The notes: a model not told the origin generated them from the sequence alone. A stretch of 64,000 bases of DNA from Caulobacteraceae bacterium (GCA_030446805.1 JAUJMO010000001.1:110298-174297); one strand, 5' to 3'. Positions 8,888-18,412 are shown, counted from the first letter of the stretch. Program-made: numbers and translations.

Positions 8888-9337
8888 TCTCGTCTCCTAG
8901 GTGGGGCGGGCCGACTCGCTTGGGTCATGAACAAGCCAGGATACGGCCATCGCTTACGCTGAACGGAAGGGGGCATCGGTCCCGCAAAGTGAAACAGCGG
9001 TTCAGCTGCGCCGCTCACACGGCTATGGTGATGGGGCACGCAGGCGCACCCGGAGCCGGTTGTGCACGATTCTGAGCCCCCTGGCTGAAGCCTGCCGTGC
9101 GAGCGTACGTCCCGCGGGCGGCCCCACCGGGCGCCTCGCGCCGGAGCGTGCAGGCGGTGACGGGGGTCGGCTCAGAGGCTTCCAGGTATCCGTCGCCGAA
9201 GACTTGGGAGCGAAGTAGCCAACCGCTGCGCTCGGGCCTGTTCGGCCGTTCGAACCCGAGTGAGACGGGCGCCCAAAAGCGCTTTCCTTCTTCAGCCTGG
9301 CTGTGCCAAACCTGACTGCAATCCTGGGGCGAGCTAG
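8888..9337. other. 450-bp intergenic region upstream of RTX2
   Basis: No convincing reading frame, RNA gene or repeat is seen. It must hold the divergent promoters of the 93-residue gene and RTX2, but no clear -35/-10 pair stands out. Confidence 0.5.
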
Positions 9338-12295
9338 ATGGCGACGATCAACGGCACGAACGGCAACGACGTCCTGAACGGGACGGACGAAGACGACGTC
9401 ATCAACGGCCTTGCCGGCGACGATACCATCAATGGCGGCGATGGTGCCGACTTGATTGACTCCGGATCCGGGATGGATGTGGCAAGTGGTGGTGCTGGAA
9501 ACGACACTTTCCGATTCAGTTTCATCAATGGCGCAACCGCCGCGAGATTTGACGGAGGCGCTGGTTTGGATACTGCTGACCTCAGCAGGGCTACTATCAA
9601 CATGGATTTCTTCCATGAGACAAGCGGCCGAGTGGCGTCTTTTGGGTATAGGTTCCAAAACGTAGAGCGGTTTATATCAGGTTCTGGTAATGACTCGTTT
9701 TCATTCGTCAACTTACCGTTCGCTGTTGAACTTCATGGGGGATTTGGAAACGATTTCCTTATAGGAGGGAACGGTGATGACCTCCTATTCGGAGGTCCTG
9801 GAGATGATCGCTTCGTAAGAGGTCGAGGCTCGGATCAATTCTTCGGAGAAGATGGGAATGACTCATTTGATTTCTCCGGTAGGAATAATGAAGAAGACAG
9901 AATCGTGATTGATGGCGGTTCGGGTGTTGATCTACTGATGATCCATGGCGGAACTTTCATTGACCTAGAAGCTGGTCGGGGATCAATACTGGGCTCCCCC
10001 ATTCTGCTCCTCTTCTCAGTCGAGGATGTGGGCGTGCGAACGAATGGGTTGGGTGCGGTGCGCGTGATTGGAAACGCCTCCGACAACAACGTCACCGTTA
10101 CATCAGGCGACATCGATGCTGTTGATTTCGATGGGCGCGGTGGCAATGATGCTCTGATCGGCGGCGGACTCGCCGACACCCTGCGCGGAGGAGAAGGCAA
10201 CGATCGGCTTGAGGGGGGCGGCGGCGCAGACGCGATGTTCGGGGACGCCGGCGACGACATCCTCAACGGAGGCACTGGGAACGACAGCATAGATGGCGGC
10301 CTCGGGAACGACACCGTCACCTTCGAGAGCTCTCGGACCGCGGGTGTGAACGTCAATCTGAGCTCTGGAACCGCCTTGAGCAGTGAGACCGGGACAGACA
10401 CGCTGATCGGGATCGAGAACGTTAGGGGGTCAGACGCAGACGACAGCCTGATCGGCGACAGTGGCGCGAACCGCATTGAGGGGCGCGCAGGACGTGACTT
10501 CCTAGACGGCGCTGGCGGTGACGACCTGCTTGACGGCGGGTCTTCCAACGATCGGCTGTTCGGCGGGGAAGGTAACGACCTCCTGATCGGCGGCTCCGGG
10601 GAAGACGAGATCAACGGTGGCGGGGGCTCCGACCGCGTGGTGCTGGGAGCGCCCCAAGAGGCGGACGTGATCACCCTGGGAGCGGGCGTGGACACCGTCG
10701 CCTTCGGCCAGTCGGACGTGGCTAGTCCTGTGACGGCCGCGAACCCTGGGCGGGTGCGCATCACCGACTTCCAGGCCGGAGACGGCGGAGACCGGATCGA
10801 GCTCAATGTCTTCCTGAGCGGCGTGGGCGGAAATCCGTTCGCGTCCGGCGTTCTGCGGCTGGTGCAGAGCGGGCCGGACACCCTGCTGCAGGTCAACCGC
10901 GGACCGGACGGCTTCGTCACCGTTCTGACCCTGGCCAACGTGGATCGCTTCGCCCTGACGGCCGCCAACTTCGCCGGCTTCGATCCGGGACGGCTGGTGA
11001 TCGGGACGGACGGAAACGATCAGCTCGGCGGCGGCGAGGGTCCCGACGTGATCGGCGGCCTCGCTGGCAACGACTTCATCTTGGCCGGGTTTGGGGCGGA
11101 TCAGCTGTTCGGCGACGCGGGCGACGACGTCATCGGCGGCCAGGAAGGCGACGACGTCCTGAACGGGGGCGCCGGGCGGGACCGGCTGTTCGGCGACGCG
11201 GGCAATGACCTTGTACTGGGCGGGCTGGATGCAGACGAGCTGCGTGGGGGTGACGGCGACGACCGGATGGGTGGGCAGGAAGGCGACGACTTCCTGGACG
11301 GCGGCCAGGGCCGCGACCAGCTGTTCGGGGACGCGGGCAACGATCTGGTCGTAGGCGGGGCCGATGACGACGCCTTGTCTGGGCTCGACGGCGACGACCG
11401 GATGGGCGGCCAGGACGGGAACGACTTCCTGGACGGCGGCCAGGGTCGCGACCAGCTGTTCGGGGACGCCGGAAACGATCTGATCGTGGGCGGGATCGAC
11501 AACGACGAGCTGTTCGGCCAGGACGGCGACGACCGCATGGGCGGCCAGGACGGGGACGACTTCCTGGACGGCGGCCAGGGCCGCGACCAGCTGTTCGGGG
11601 ACGCCGGCGCCGACTTGATCGTGGGCGGAACCGACAGCGACGAGCTCCGCGGCGGCGACGGCGATGACCGCATGGGCGGCCAGGACGGGGACGACTTTCT
11701 GGACGGCGGCGAGGGCCGCGACTTTCTGTTCGGGGACGCTGGCAATGACCTGGTCCTCGGCGGCCTGGGCGCCGATGAGCTCCGCGGCGGCGACGGGGAC
11801 GACCGCATGGGCGGTCAGGAGGACAACGACTTCCTGGACGGCGGCCAAGGTCGCGACCAGCTGTTCGGCGACGCCGGCAACGACTTGATCGTGGGCGGGA
11901 TCGACAACGACGAGCTGTTCGGTCAGGACGGCGACGACCGCATGGGCGGCCAGGACGGGGACGACTTCCTGGACGGCGGCCAGGGCCGCGACGAGCTGTT
12001 CGGCGACGCGGGCGACGACCGGGTGGTGGGCGGCGCTGGAGACGATCGCATGGACGGCGGGGGAGGGGTTGATACGGCGATCTTCGCCGGCGCCCGCTCC
12101 GGTTACACGATCACCGTCAGCAACGGGGTGACCACCGTCTCGGGCGCAGACGGCACGGACACGCTGGTCGGCTTCGAACGGCTGCAGTTCGACGACGCCG
12201 TTCTCACCGCGGCGTCTCCCGGTTCGGAGGAGGCTGCGTTGATGTGGATCGATCCGGTGATGGCCGCTCCGCCGGCAGCAGAATGGGTGCTCTGA
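9338..12295 (+). CDS. Large RTX calcium-binding repeat protein (RTX2)
   Basis: The 985-residue protein starts MATINGTNGNDVLNGT, as do RTX3 and RTX4, so it is a beta-roll protein from its N-terminus with no Sec signal. It has irregular RTX repeats to about residue 420, then a non-repeat segment (VVLGAPQEADVITLGAG, VRITDFQAGDGGDRIEL), then about six 45-residue super-repeats (around bases 11230-12040). The C-terminal module GVDTAIFAGARSGYTIT, LVGFERLQF is followed by the tail AAEWVL, consistent with type I export. Bases 9440-10120 are clearly AT-richer than the rest and use codons such as ATA, TTA and AGA. The function may be adhesive or surface-layer-like; no enzyme domain is seen. Confidence 0.93.
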   Translation: MATINGTNGNDVLNGTDEDDVINGLAGDDTINGGDGADLIDSGSGMDVASGGAGNDTFRFSFINGATAARFDGGAGLDTADLSRATINMDFFHETSGRVASFGYRFQNVERFISGSGNDSFSFVNLPFAVELHGGFGNDFLIGGNGDDLLFGGPGDDRFVRGRGSDQFFGEDGNDSFDFSGRNNEEDRIVIDGGSGVDLLMIHGGTFIDLEAGRGSILGSPILLLFSVEDVGVRTNGLGAVRVIGNASDNNVTVTSGDIDAVDFDGRGGNDALIGGGLADTLRGGEGNDRLEGGGGADAMFGDAGDDILNGGTGNDSIDGGLGNDTVTFESSRTAGVNVNLSSGTALSSETGTDTLIGIENVRGSDADDSLIGDSGANRIEGRAGRDFLDGAGGDDLLDGGSSNDRLFGGEGNDLLIGGSGEDEINGGGGSDRVVLGAPQEADVITLGAGVDTVAFGQSDVASPVTAANPGRVRITDFQAGDGGDRIELNVFLSGVGGNPFASGVLRLVQSGPDTLLQVNRGPDGFVTVLTLANVDRFALTAANFAGFDPGRLVIGTDGNDQLGGGEGPDVIGGLAGNDFILAGFGADQLFGDAGDDVIGGQEGDDVLNGGAGRDRLFGDAGNDLVLGGLDADELRGGDGDDRMGGQEGDDFLDGGQGRDQLFGDAGNDLVVGGADDDALSGLDGDDRMGGQDGNDFLDGGQGRDQLFGDAGNDLIVGGIDNDELFGQDGDDRMGGQDGDDFLDGGQGRDQLFGDAGADLIVGGTDSDELRGGDGDDRMGGQDGDDFLDGGEGRDFLFGDAGNDLVLGGLGADELRGGDGDDRMGGQEDNDFLDGGQGRDQLFGDAGNDLIVGGIDNDELFGQDGDDRMGGQDGDDFLDGGQGRDELFGDAGDDRVVGGAGDDRMDGGGGVDTAIFAGARSGYTITVSNGVTTVSGADGTDTLVGFERLQFDDAVLTAASPGSEEAALMWIDPVMAAPPAAEWVL
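11230..12040 (+). repeat. Tandem 135-bp (45-residue) super-repeats in RTX2
   Basis: About six head-to-tail units of five nonapeptides each read DELxG, GDGDDRMGGQ, GDDFLDGGQGRD, LFGDAGNDL, xxGG. The units differ mainly at the ELFGQ/ELRGG and IVGGxD positions. The same unit builds the arrays in RTX1 (3-407) and RTX4 (about 16750-17700), and a looser form builds RTX3. Confidence 0.9.
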
Positions 12296-12664
12296 TCGGA
12301 CTTCCTGATTGGCGCAATCTGCTCTTCTCAGGACCTGCCCCCGTCTGATGTATTGGCGGGGGTGGCTAGGACAGCAAGTGGGCCCCCCGCGGCGAGGCTT
12401 GGCGCTCACCGGGCCCACCTTGCCCGGTGGACTTGCTGGCGATCCGCAGGACGCAGCGCCACGGCTAGTCCCCTAGGAAGCCTGGCTGAGGGGTTCGGCT
12501 TCACCTGGAGGCGGTCAAGGATTGGGAGCAGGGGGTCGGCGCCGGTGGCGGTACGAACTTTCTAAACAGCCTCATCTCCCGGACTAACCCCCTTGCGCCC
12601 CTTGTCAGAAGCTTGAGCGAGGCGCTTACTTCCGCCTGGTCGGTCAGGACGGGCGAGGAAGCTA
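12296..12664. other. 369-bp intergenic region between RTX2 and RTX3
   Basis: No gene is seen. GTGGGCCC (12378-12385) and GGGCCCAC (12411-12418) can pair around a 25-nt loop about 80 bp after the RTX2 stop and could form a weak terminator without a T-tract. GAGGAAG just before 12665 is a plausible ribosome site for RTX3. Confidence 0.4.
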
Positions 12665-14353
12665 ATGGCCACGATCACGGGTACCAACGGCGCCGACGCC
12701 CTCAACGGGACGTCCGGACCGGACACCTTCACGGGGCGGGAGGGTGACGACGTCATCGTTTACACGCGCTCCGGCCCTGGGCACGTCGACGTCGTCACCG
12801 ACTTCGGCACCATCTACTTCACTGCCTCCATCACTGGTTTCCAGGAGAATCCGCCCAACAACTCCCCGGCGAGCGGAACGCTTACGGGCGCCCTGCGGCG
12901 CGGCGGCGGCGCCTTCGATTTCACCTCGACCGTCACCGGGCTCGACTTCGGCGGCCAGACGGCCACGACGGCCGACAACGTGGGTGGTGGCCACCTCCAC
13001 CGCGGCGGATTCAACGTCAACGGCCCGATCATTTTCGGCTTCATCGGCTCGCCCAACAACGAGAGGGAAGGCGAGACCCGCATCAACGCGGCGACCGGAA
13101 CCGTCAGCGGCCAGTGGGACGCCGGCGAAGGCAACAACACCACACTGGCGGGCGAACTGTCGTTCCTGACCTCCGGGAACGTCTACATCAACTATCACAC
13201 GAGCGCCTTTCCGGGCGGGGAGGTCCGGGGCCAGATCCTGCCGGTCGATTTCGGCCGCGACCGGGTCGACCTCAGCAGCGTAGGCATCGGCGACTTCGAG
13301 ACCGTGCGGGCGCTGCTGACCGACGTGGGGGGCTCCGCCCATCTGACGACGCGGTCGGACGGGCAGGCTTACACCTTGGTGTTCCAGAACGTGACCAGCG
13401 CCAACCTGACCGCGTCGGACTTCATCTTCGCCCCGCTGAGCAACGACCGCCTCGTGGGCACGATCAACGACGACGACCTCTTCGGCGGGGCGGGGACGGA
13501 CACCCTGTCCGGCGGCGGCGGGAACGACCGCCTGTTCGGCGGTTCGGGCGCGGACCTGATCGGCGGCGGGGACGGCGCCGACCTGATCCAGGGCGGTGAC
13601 GGGGACGACCGCGTTGGAGGTGAAGGCGGCGATGACGCGATCAACGGCGGCGCGGGCCGCGACCAGCTGTTCGGCGACGCCGGGAACGATCTGATCGGGG
13701 GCGGAGCGGGCGACGACGGCCTGTTCGGCCAGGACGGCGATGACTTCATGGGCGGGGAGGACGGCAACGACGTCATCAACGGCGGCGACGGCCGCGACGT
13801 GCTGTTCGGAGACGCGGGCAATGACGGCGTCGGGGGCGGGGAAGGTGACGACGCCCTGTTCGGCCAAGCCGGCGACGACTTCATGGGCGGTGAGAACGGC
13901 GACGACTTTCTGGACGGCGGCGACGGGAACGATGTGCTGTTCGGCGACGCAGGGAACGACAGCTTCCTAGGCGGGACCGGGAACGACGGGCTGTTCGGTC
14001 AAGCCGGCGACGACACCCTGATCGGCCAGGCGGGCGACGACTTCCTGGACGGCGGCGCGGGCGCGGACACGGCGCTTTTCAGCGGCGCACGCTCCACTTA
14101 CACCATCACCACCTCGGACGGCGTGACCACCGTACGCGGCGCCGATGGGCTGGACACCCTGATCAACATCGAGCGGCTGCAGTTCGGGGACGAGATCGTG
14201 ACCCTGTCCTCCCCGCCGGCCGAGAACGACGATGCGACCACGGCGCCGACGGTTGATGACGAAGGCCTCGTTGAACCGGCCTTCCTGGCCCCAAACACCA
14301 TCCATCCAGAGGGCGGGATGCTGACACTGCTGCTGGACGGTTTCGTGGTCTAG
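12665..14353 (+). CDS. RTX protein with inserted CHRD domain (RTX3)
   Basis: A 562-residue protein with start MATITGTNGADALNGT. After about 48 residues the sequence VVTDFGT runs into a CHRD (chordin-type) domain at about residues 50-197: YFTASITGFQENPP, GGHLHRGGF, YINYHTSAFPGGEVRGQI. RTX-type sequence resumes as DFGRDRVDLSSVGIGDFE, then RTX repeats (residues about 265-465) and the shared C-terminal module (ADTALFSGARSTYTIT, INIERLQF). It ends LLDGFVV, an acidic/hydrophobic secretion-type tail. It is presumably exported by type I secretion and binds calcium. The role of bacterial CHRD domains is unknown. Confidence 0.93.
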   Translation: MATITGTNGADALNGTSGPDTFTGREGDDVIVYTRSGPGHVDVVTDFGTIYFTASITGFQENPPNNSPASGTLTGALRRGGGAFDFTSTVTGLDFGGQTATTADNVGGGHLHRGGFNVNGPIIFGFIGSPNNEREGETRINAATGTVSGQWDAGEGNNTTLAGELSFLTSGNVYINYHTSAFPGGEVRGQILPVDFGRDRVDLSSVGIGDFETVRALLTDVGGSAHLTTRSDGQAYTLVFQNVTSANLTASDFIFAPLSNDRLVGTINDDDLFGGAGTDTLSGGGGNDRLFGGSGADLIGGGDGADLIQGGDGDDRVGGEGGDDAINGGAGRDQLFGDAGNDLIGGGAGDDGLFGQDGDDFMGGEDGNDVINGGDGRDVLFGDAGNDGVGGGEGDDALFGQAGDDFMGGENGDDFLDGGDGNDVLFGDAGNDSFLGGTGNDGLFGQAGDDTLIGQAGDDFLDGGAGADTALFSGARSTYTITTSDGVTTVRGADGLDTLINIERLQFGDEIVTLSSPPAENDDATTAPTVDDEGLVEPAFLAPNTIHPEGGMLTLLLDGFVV

Positions 14354-14720
14354 CCCGAGTTGTCCTTGCCATTCTAAGTCTGGCTCCTGGCTGAGGGCGT
14401 CCTGCGCGGTCTGAGGCCGCTCTCCAGGTCCGCAACGGCTTCTTGCGGCTCACACGACCCCGCGCGAGGTGGTCGCCCTGGCTTTCGCACGCCCATACGC
14501 GACAACGGCTGTCCGTTGCGCCCAACGCTGCTGTTCGTCGGGGCGGGATCTGAACGAACCTCGATCCGTGCCTGTGAATGCTGTGCGATCAGCGCCAGGA
14601 CGCGGCGGGACGGCTAGGGAATGTCTCGGAGGGCGCTGCTCGAGCTAAGTCGTATGGAACAGAGACTTTTCTCCGAAGCGGACCCGCTTCGGATCGCCTG
14701 GGATAGGCGCCCGAGCCTGA
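14354..14720. other. 367-bp region between RTX3 and the tRNA-Leu fragment
   Basis: No supported reading frame, terminator or RNA gene. It lies just inside the downstream end of the tRNA-bounded block and shows no recombinase remnant. Confidence 0.4.
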
Positions 14721-14783
14721 TTAAGGGCCGTTGGTCCCAGGTCGTGTGGGTTCGAGTCCCACCGTCCGCACCACTCTCCTAAG
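14721..14783 (+). repeat. Duplicated 3' half of tRNA-Leu(UAA), possible attachment-site scar
   Basis: Bases 14728-14783 match 8445-8500 at 54 of 56 positions (mismatches at 14735 and 14774). The match covers the 3' anticodon arm, variable arm, T-arm, acceptor 3' strand, CCA and 10 bases past the tRNA. The four bases TTAA at 14721-14724 also match. The 5' half is absent, so this is not a functional tRNA. A 3'-tRNA fragment in direct orientation is what tyrosine-recombinase integration leaves at the far end of an island. Confidence 0.85.
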
Positions 14784-14939
14784 AAGCCGAAAGCCCACAT
14801 CTCCGCCGCGACCGAGCCCCAGCACGGCTCTCGCTCGCTGTGGTCGCCCTCGTCGATCCTCCGGGCCGGCGGGCCACGACTTAGCCGTTGAAGAAATCAG
14901 CATCCGTGCTCTACTGTCGATGAGCTCGGGTCGAAGAAC

Positions 14940-17900
14940 ATGGCCACGATAAACGGAAGCAGCGCCAACGACGTCCTGAACGGGACGGACGAGGCCGACA
15001 CGATCAACGGGTTCGAAGGCGACGACCTCATCGACGGGCGACTGGGCGCCGACAGCCTGAACGGCGGCGCCGGCGACGACACGGTCGTCTTCAGCGCCTC
15101 GGTCCCCGGTACGCTCCTCTCCGCCGTGGGCGCCATCAGCGGCGGTGTCGGCCGGGACACCTTGGACACCACGCGGGTGTCCGGGGTGTCGATCTCCAAC
15201 GTCGACGGGTCCGTCCTGGAGCTCCGGGTGGGCTCGCAACGGTTCAACATGGCGGGGATGGAGCGCTTCCTCACGGGCTCCGGCCCCGAGATCATCTTCC
15301 TGGGGGGCTATCAGACGGGGGTCGAGATCGACGCGGGCGGCGGGGACGACGCCGTATCCGGCGGCACGGGCGACGACCTGATCCGCGGCGGCGCGGGGAA
15401 CGACGTGATCCAGGGCGGAGACGGCTCGGGCCGGGACACCCTGTTCGGGGACGCCGGAGACGACCGCCTGAGCGGCGGCGACGGAGACCGGCTGTTCGGC
15501 GGGGACGGGAACGATCGGCTGGTCCTCTCCCCCGTGACCTCGACCGACAGTCTGGTTGACGGGGGCGCAGGCGTGGACCTGCTGTCCGGCAGCTACGATC
15601 TGGTCGACTTGGAGGCGGGGGTCGTGAGGTTCAGCGGCCGGGCGTCCGGCGGCACGTTCACGGTCACGGGCGTGGAGAATGTGACCGTCGAGGCGAAGTC
15701 CAACGGCACGACGGTACGCGGCGACGCGGCCGCCAATGTGTTCACGACGTTTCCCACCTTCGGCGCTCCTGGCGCAGTGCTCTTCGACGGGCGGGGCGGC
15801 GACGACATCCTGATCGGGTCCAGCAGCAACGACGAACTGCGGGGCGGAGACGGCAACGACCTGCTCGACGGCGCAGGCGGCGACGATCGGCTGTTCGGGG
15901 ACGCGGGCGACGATCGGTTGTTCGGCGGGTCGGGGCGCGACGATCTCCAGGGCGGGACCGGCGACGACCTGCTGAACGGCGGGCTGGGGAACGACACGAT
16001 CGACGGCGGCGACGGGATCGACACTGTCTCGTTCGAGGGCGCCACGCTGGGGTTCGGCGTGAACGTGGACATGGGCCTCGGCAGCGCCTTTAGCGACGAC
16101 ACGGGGCAGGACAGCTTCACAGGCGTGGAGAACGTCCGGGGTAGTGAGTTCAGCGACACCATCAACGGCGACGCCGCAAACAACCGGCTGGAGGGCGGCG
16201 CGGGCGGCGACCGGCTGAGCGGCGGGGACGGCGACGACCTCCTGATCGGCGGCTCCGGCGCTGACGAGATCAACGGCGGCGCGGGCGCCGATCGCGTGGT
16301 GCTTGGAGCCCCTCAGGAGGCCGACGTCATCTCCCTGGGAGCGGGCGTGGATACGGTGGCCTTCAGCCTGTCGGACGTGGCCAGCCCCGTGACGGCGGCC
16401 AATCCGGGGCGGGTGCGCATCACCGACTTCCAGGCCGGGGAGGGGGGCGACCGGATCGAGCTTGGGGTGTTCCTGATCGGCGTGGGCGGCAACCCGTTCG
16501 CGTCCGGCGTTCTGCGGCTCGTGCAGAGCGGGCCGGACACCCTGTTGCAGGTCAATCGCGGACCTGCCGGCTTCGTGACGGTGCTGACCCTGGCGAACGT
16601 GGACCGCTTCGCGCTCACGCCCGCGAACTTCGGCGGCTTCGATCCAGGGCGGCTGGTGATCGGAACGGACCGAAACGATCAGCTGGGCGGCGGCGAAGGT
16701 CCGGACGTGATCGGCGGCTTGGCCGGGAACGACTTCATCCTGGGCGGGATCGGGTCGGATCAGCTGTTCGGCGACGCGGGCGACGACATCATCGGCGGCC
16801 AGGAAGGCGACGACTTCCTGAACGGGAACGCCGGTCGCGACCTGCTGGTCGGCGACGCCGGCGACGACCTCATCATCGGCGGTTTCGGCGATGACGAGCT
16901 GCGCGGGGGCGACGGCGACGATCGCATGGGCGGGCAGGAGGACAACGACTTCCTGAACGGCGAGGGCGGTCGCGACATCCTGTTCGGCGACGCAGGCCAT
17001 GACCTGATCATCGGCGGGCGGGGCGATGACGAGCTTCGCGGGGGCGACGGCGACGACCGCATGGGCGGTCAGGAGGACAACGACTTCCTCGACGGCGGCC
17101 CGGGTCGCGACCAGCTGTTCGGCGACGCCGGAAACGACCTGATCGTAGGCGGGTCGGACAACGACGAGCTGTTCGGCCAGGATGGCGACGACCGCATGGG
17201 CGGCCAGGACGGGGACGATTTCCTGGACGGCGGCGCGGGTCGCGACCAGCTGTTCGGTGACGGGGGCCGCGATCTGATCGTGGGCGGGACGGACAACGAC
17301 GAGCTGTTCGGTCAGGACGGCGACGATCGCATGGGCGGCCAGGACGGGGACGACTTCCTGGACGGCGGCGCGGGTCGCGACGCTCTGTTCGGCGACGCCG
17401 GGAACGACCTGATCGTAGGCGGGTCGGACAATGACGAGCTGTTCGGCTTGAAGGCGACGACCGCATGGGCGGCCAGGACGGCGACGACTTCCTGGACGGC
17501 GGCGCGGGTCGCGACGCTCTGTTCGGCGACGCCGGGAACGACCTGATCGTGGGCGGGTCGGACAACGACGAGCTGTTCGGTCAGGACGGCGACGACCGAA
17601 TGGGCGGCCAGGACGGGGACGACTTCCTGGACGGCGGCCAGGGTCGCGACGAGCTGTTCGGCGACGCGGGCGATGACCGCTTGGTCGGCGGCGCCGGCGA
17701 CGACAGGCTGGACGGCGGAGCCGGGCTGGACACGGCGATCTTCCGGGGCGCCCGCTCCGGCTACACCATCACAACCAGCAACGGGGTGACCACCGTGTCC
17801 GGCCTGGACGGGACCGACACCCTGTTCGGGATCGAGCGGCTCCAGTTCGACGACGAGGTGGTCACGTCCTCGGCGCCCGCCGGCGCCGGGGCGGTCTGGG

Positions 17901-17947
17901 TGGAGCCGCTCGCAGCCGCGCCAGTCCCGGTGGAATGGGTGCTCTGA
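14940..17947 (+). pseudogene. RTX calcium-binding repeat protein with frameshift in the repeat array (RTX4)
   Basis: ATG 14940 opens an RTX protein (MATINGSSANDVLNGT) with irregular repeats, the same VVLGAPQEADV/VRITDFQAGEGGDRIEL segment as RTX2, and 45-residue super-repeats. At 17448-17452 one unit has TTGAA where sister units have six bases (CAGGAC), so one base is lost. The frame then runs to a stop at 17546 (868 aa). In the -1 frame the proper repeats, the C-terminal module (LDTAIFRGARSGYTIT, FGIERLQF) and the tail VEWVL continue to 17947. As read, the product would lack its secretion tail. Sequencing error in the repeats remains possible. Confidence 0.85.
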
Positions 17948-18133
17948 TCGGAGTTCCGCCTCCGCTTCCTAGCTGACCTTGCCCGCCTGCTTGTCACCCG
18001 CCCGCGAGCATGGCGATCGAGCCCATGGCCCTCATCGCCACGAGCGCCCAGAGCAGGAGCTCGCGGCGCAGGCCGCGGGTCAGCCGGGAACAGCCTGCTT
18101 CCGTCGCTTGTTGTGGGCTGCAGGAGTTTCCCC

Positions 18134-18409
18134 ATGCCCGACGAGCGCGACGCCCAATCCGACCGGCTGCAGAGCCGTTATCTGGTCCGTCAGGTCACCC
18201 AGTATCAGGCGTCCTGGACGGAGGGTGAGCGGGGACAACCCGGGCGATTCACCGTGCAGCTGATCTTGGACAACGGCGTCGAGGAGTACATCCTGGCGCT
18301 GCACGCCGACGACGTCCACGGGCTGCTCAAACTGCTGCAGCGCTCGGACAACACGACCTTCGATCTCGAGCGCAAGGTTCTGATGTTCGCCAATCTGGAC
18401 GCCGACTGA
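18134..18409 (+). CDS. Small conserved-looking protein of unknown function (91 aa)
   Basis: A 91-residue soluble protein from ATG 18134, preceded by AGGAG (18122-18126). It has an acidic N-terminus, then YLVRQVTQYQASW, RFTVQLILDNGVEEYIL, HADDVHGLLKLLQRS and FDLERKVLMF. I do not recognise the family. Alternating hydrophobic strands and a helix suggest a small alpha/beta fold. It is convergent with the erythromycin-esterase-family gene; the stop codons are only a few bases apart. Confidence 0.75.
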   Translation: MPDERDAQSDRLQSRYLVRQVTQYQASWTEGERGQPGRFTVQLILDNGVEEYILALHADDVHGLLKLLQRSDNTTFDLERKVLMFANLDAD

Positions 18410-18412
18410 GCC

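Noticed and set aside
11100-12060. Regular repeats that could be mistaken for a CRISPR array
   Set aside because: Units are 135 bp, coding, and without unique spacers. They translate into RTX nonapeptides.
8491-14720. A prophage or transposon within the tRNA-bounded block
   Set aside because: No integrase, transposase, structural phage gene or terminal inverted repeat is visible; only the tRNA duplication supports mobility.
14721-14772. A second tRNA-Leu
   Set aside because: Only the 3' half is present. There is no 5' acceptor strand or D-arm.
14721-17000. A 759-codon open frame on the minus strand opposite RTX4, and similar frames opposite RTX2 (10502-12418) and RTX3 (12662-13867)
   Set aside because: These are mirror frames of the glycine/aspartate repeats. 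Their protein is Val/Ala/Glu repetitive (AAVQEVV, AHAVV) with no family-like sequence, and the plus-strand RTX reading is certain.
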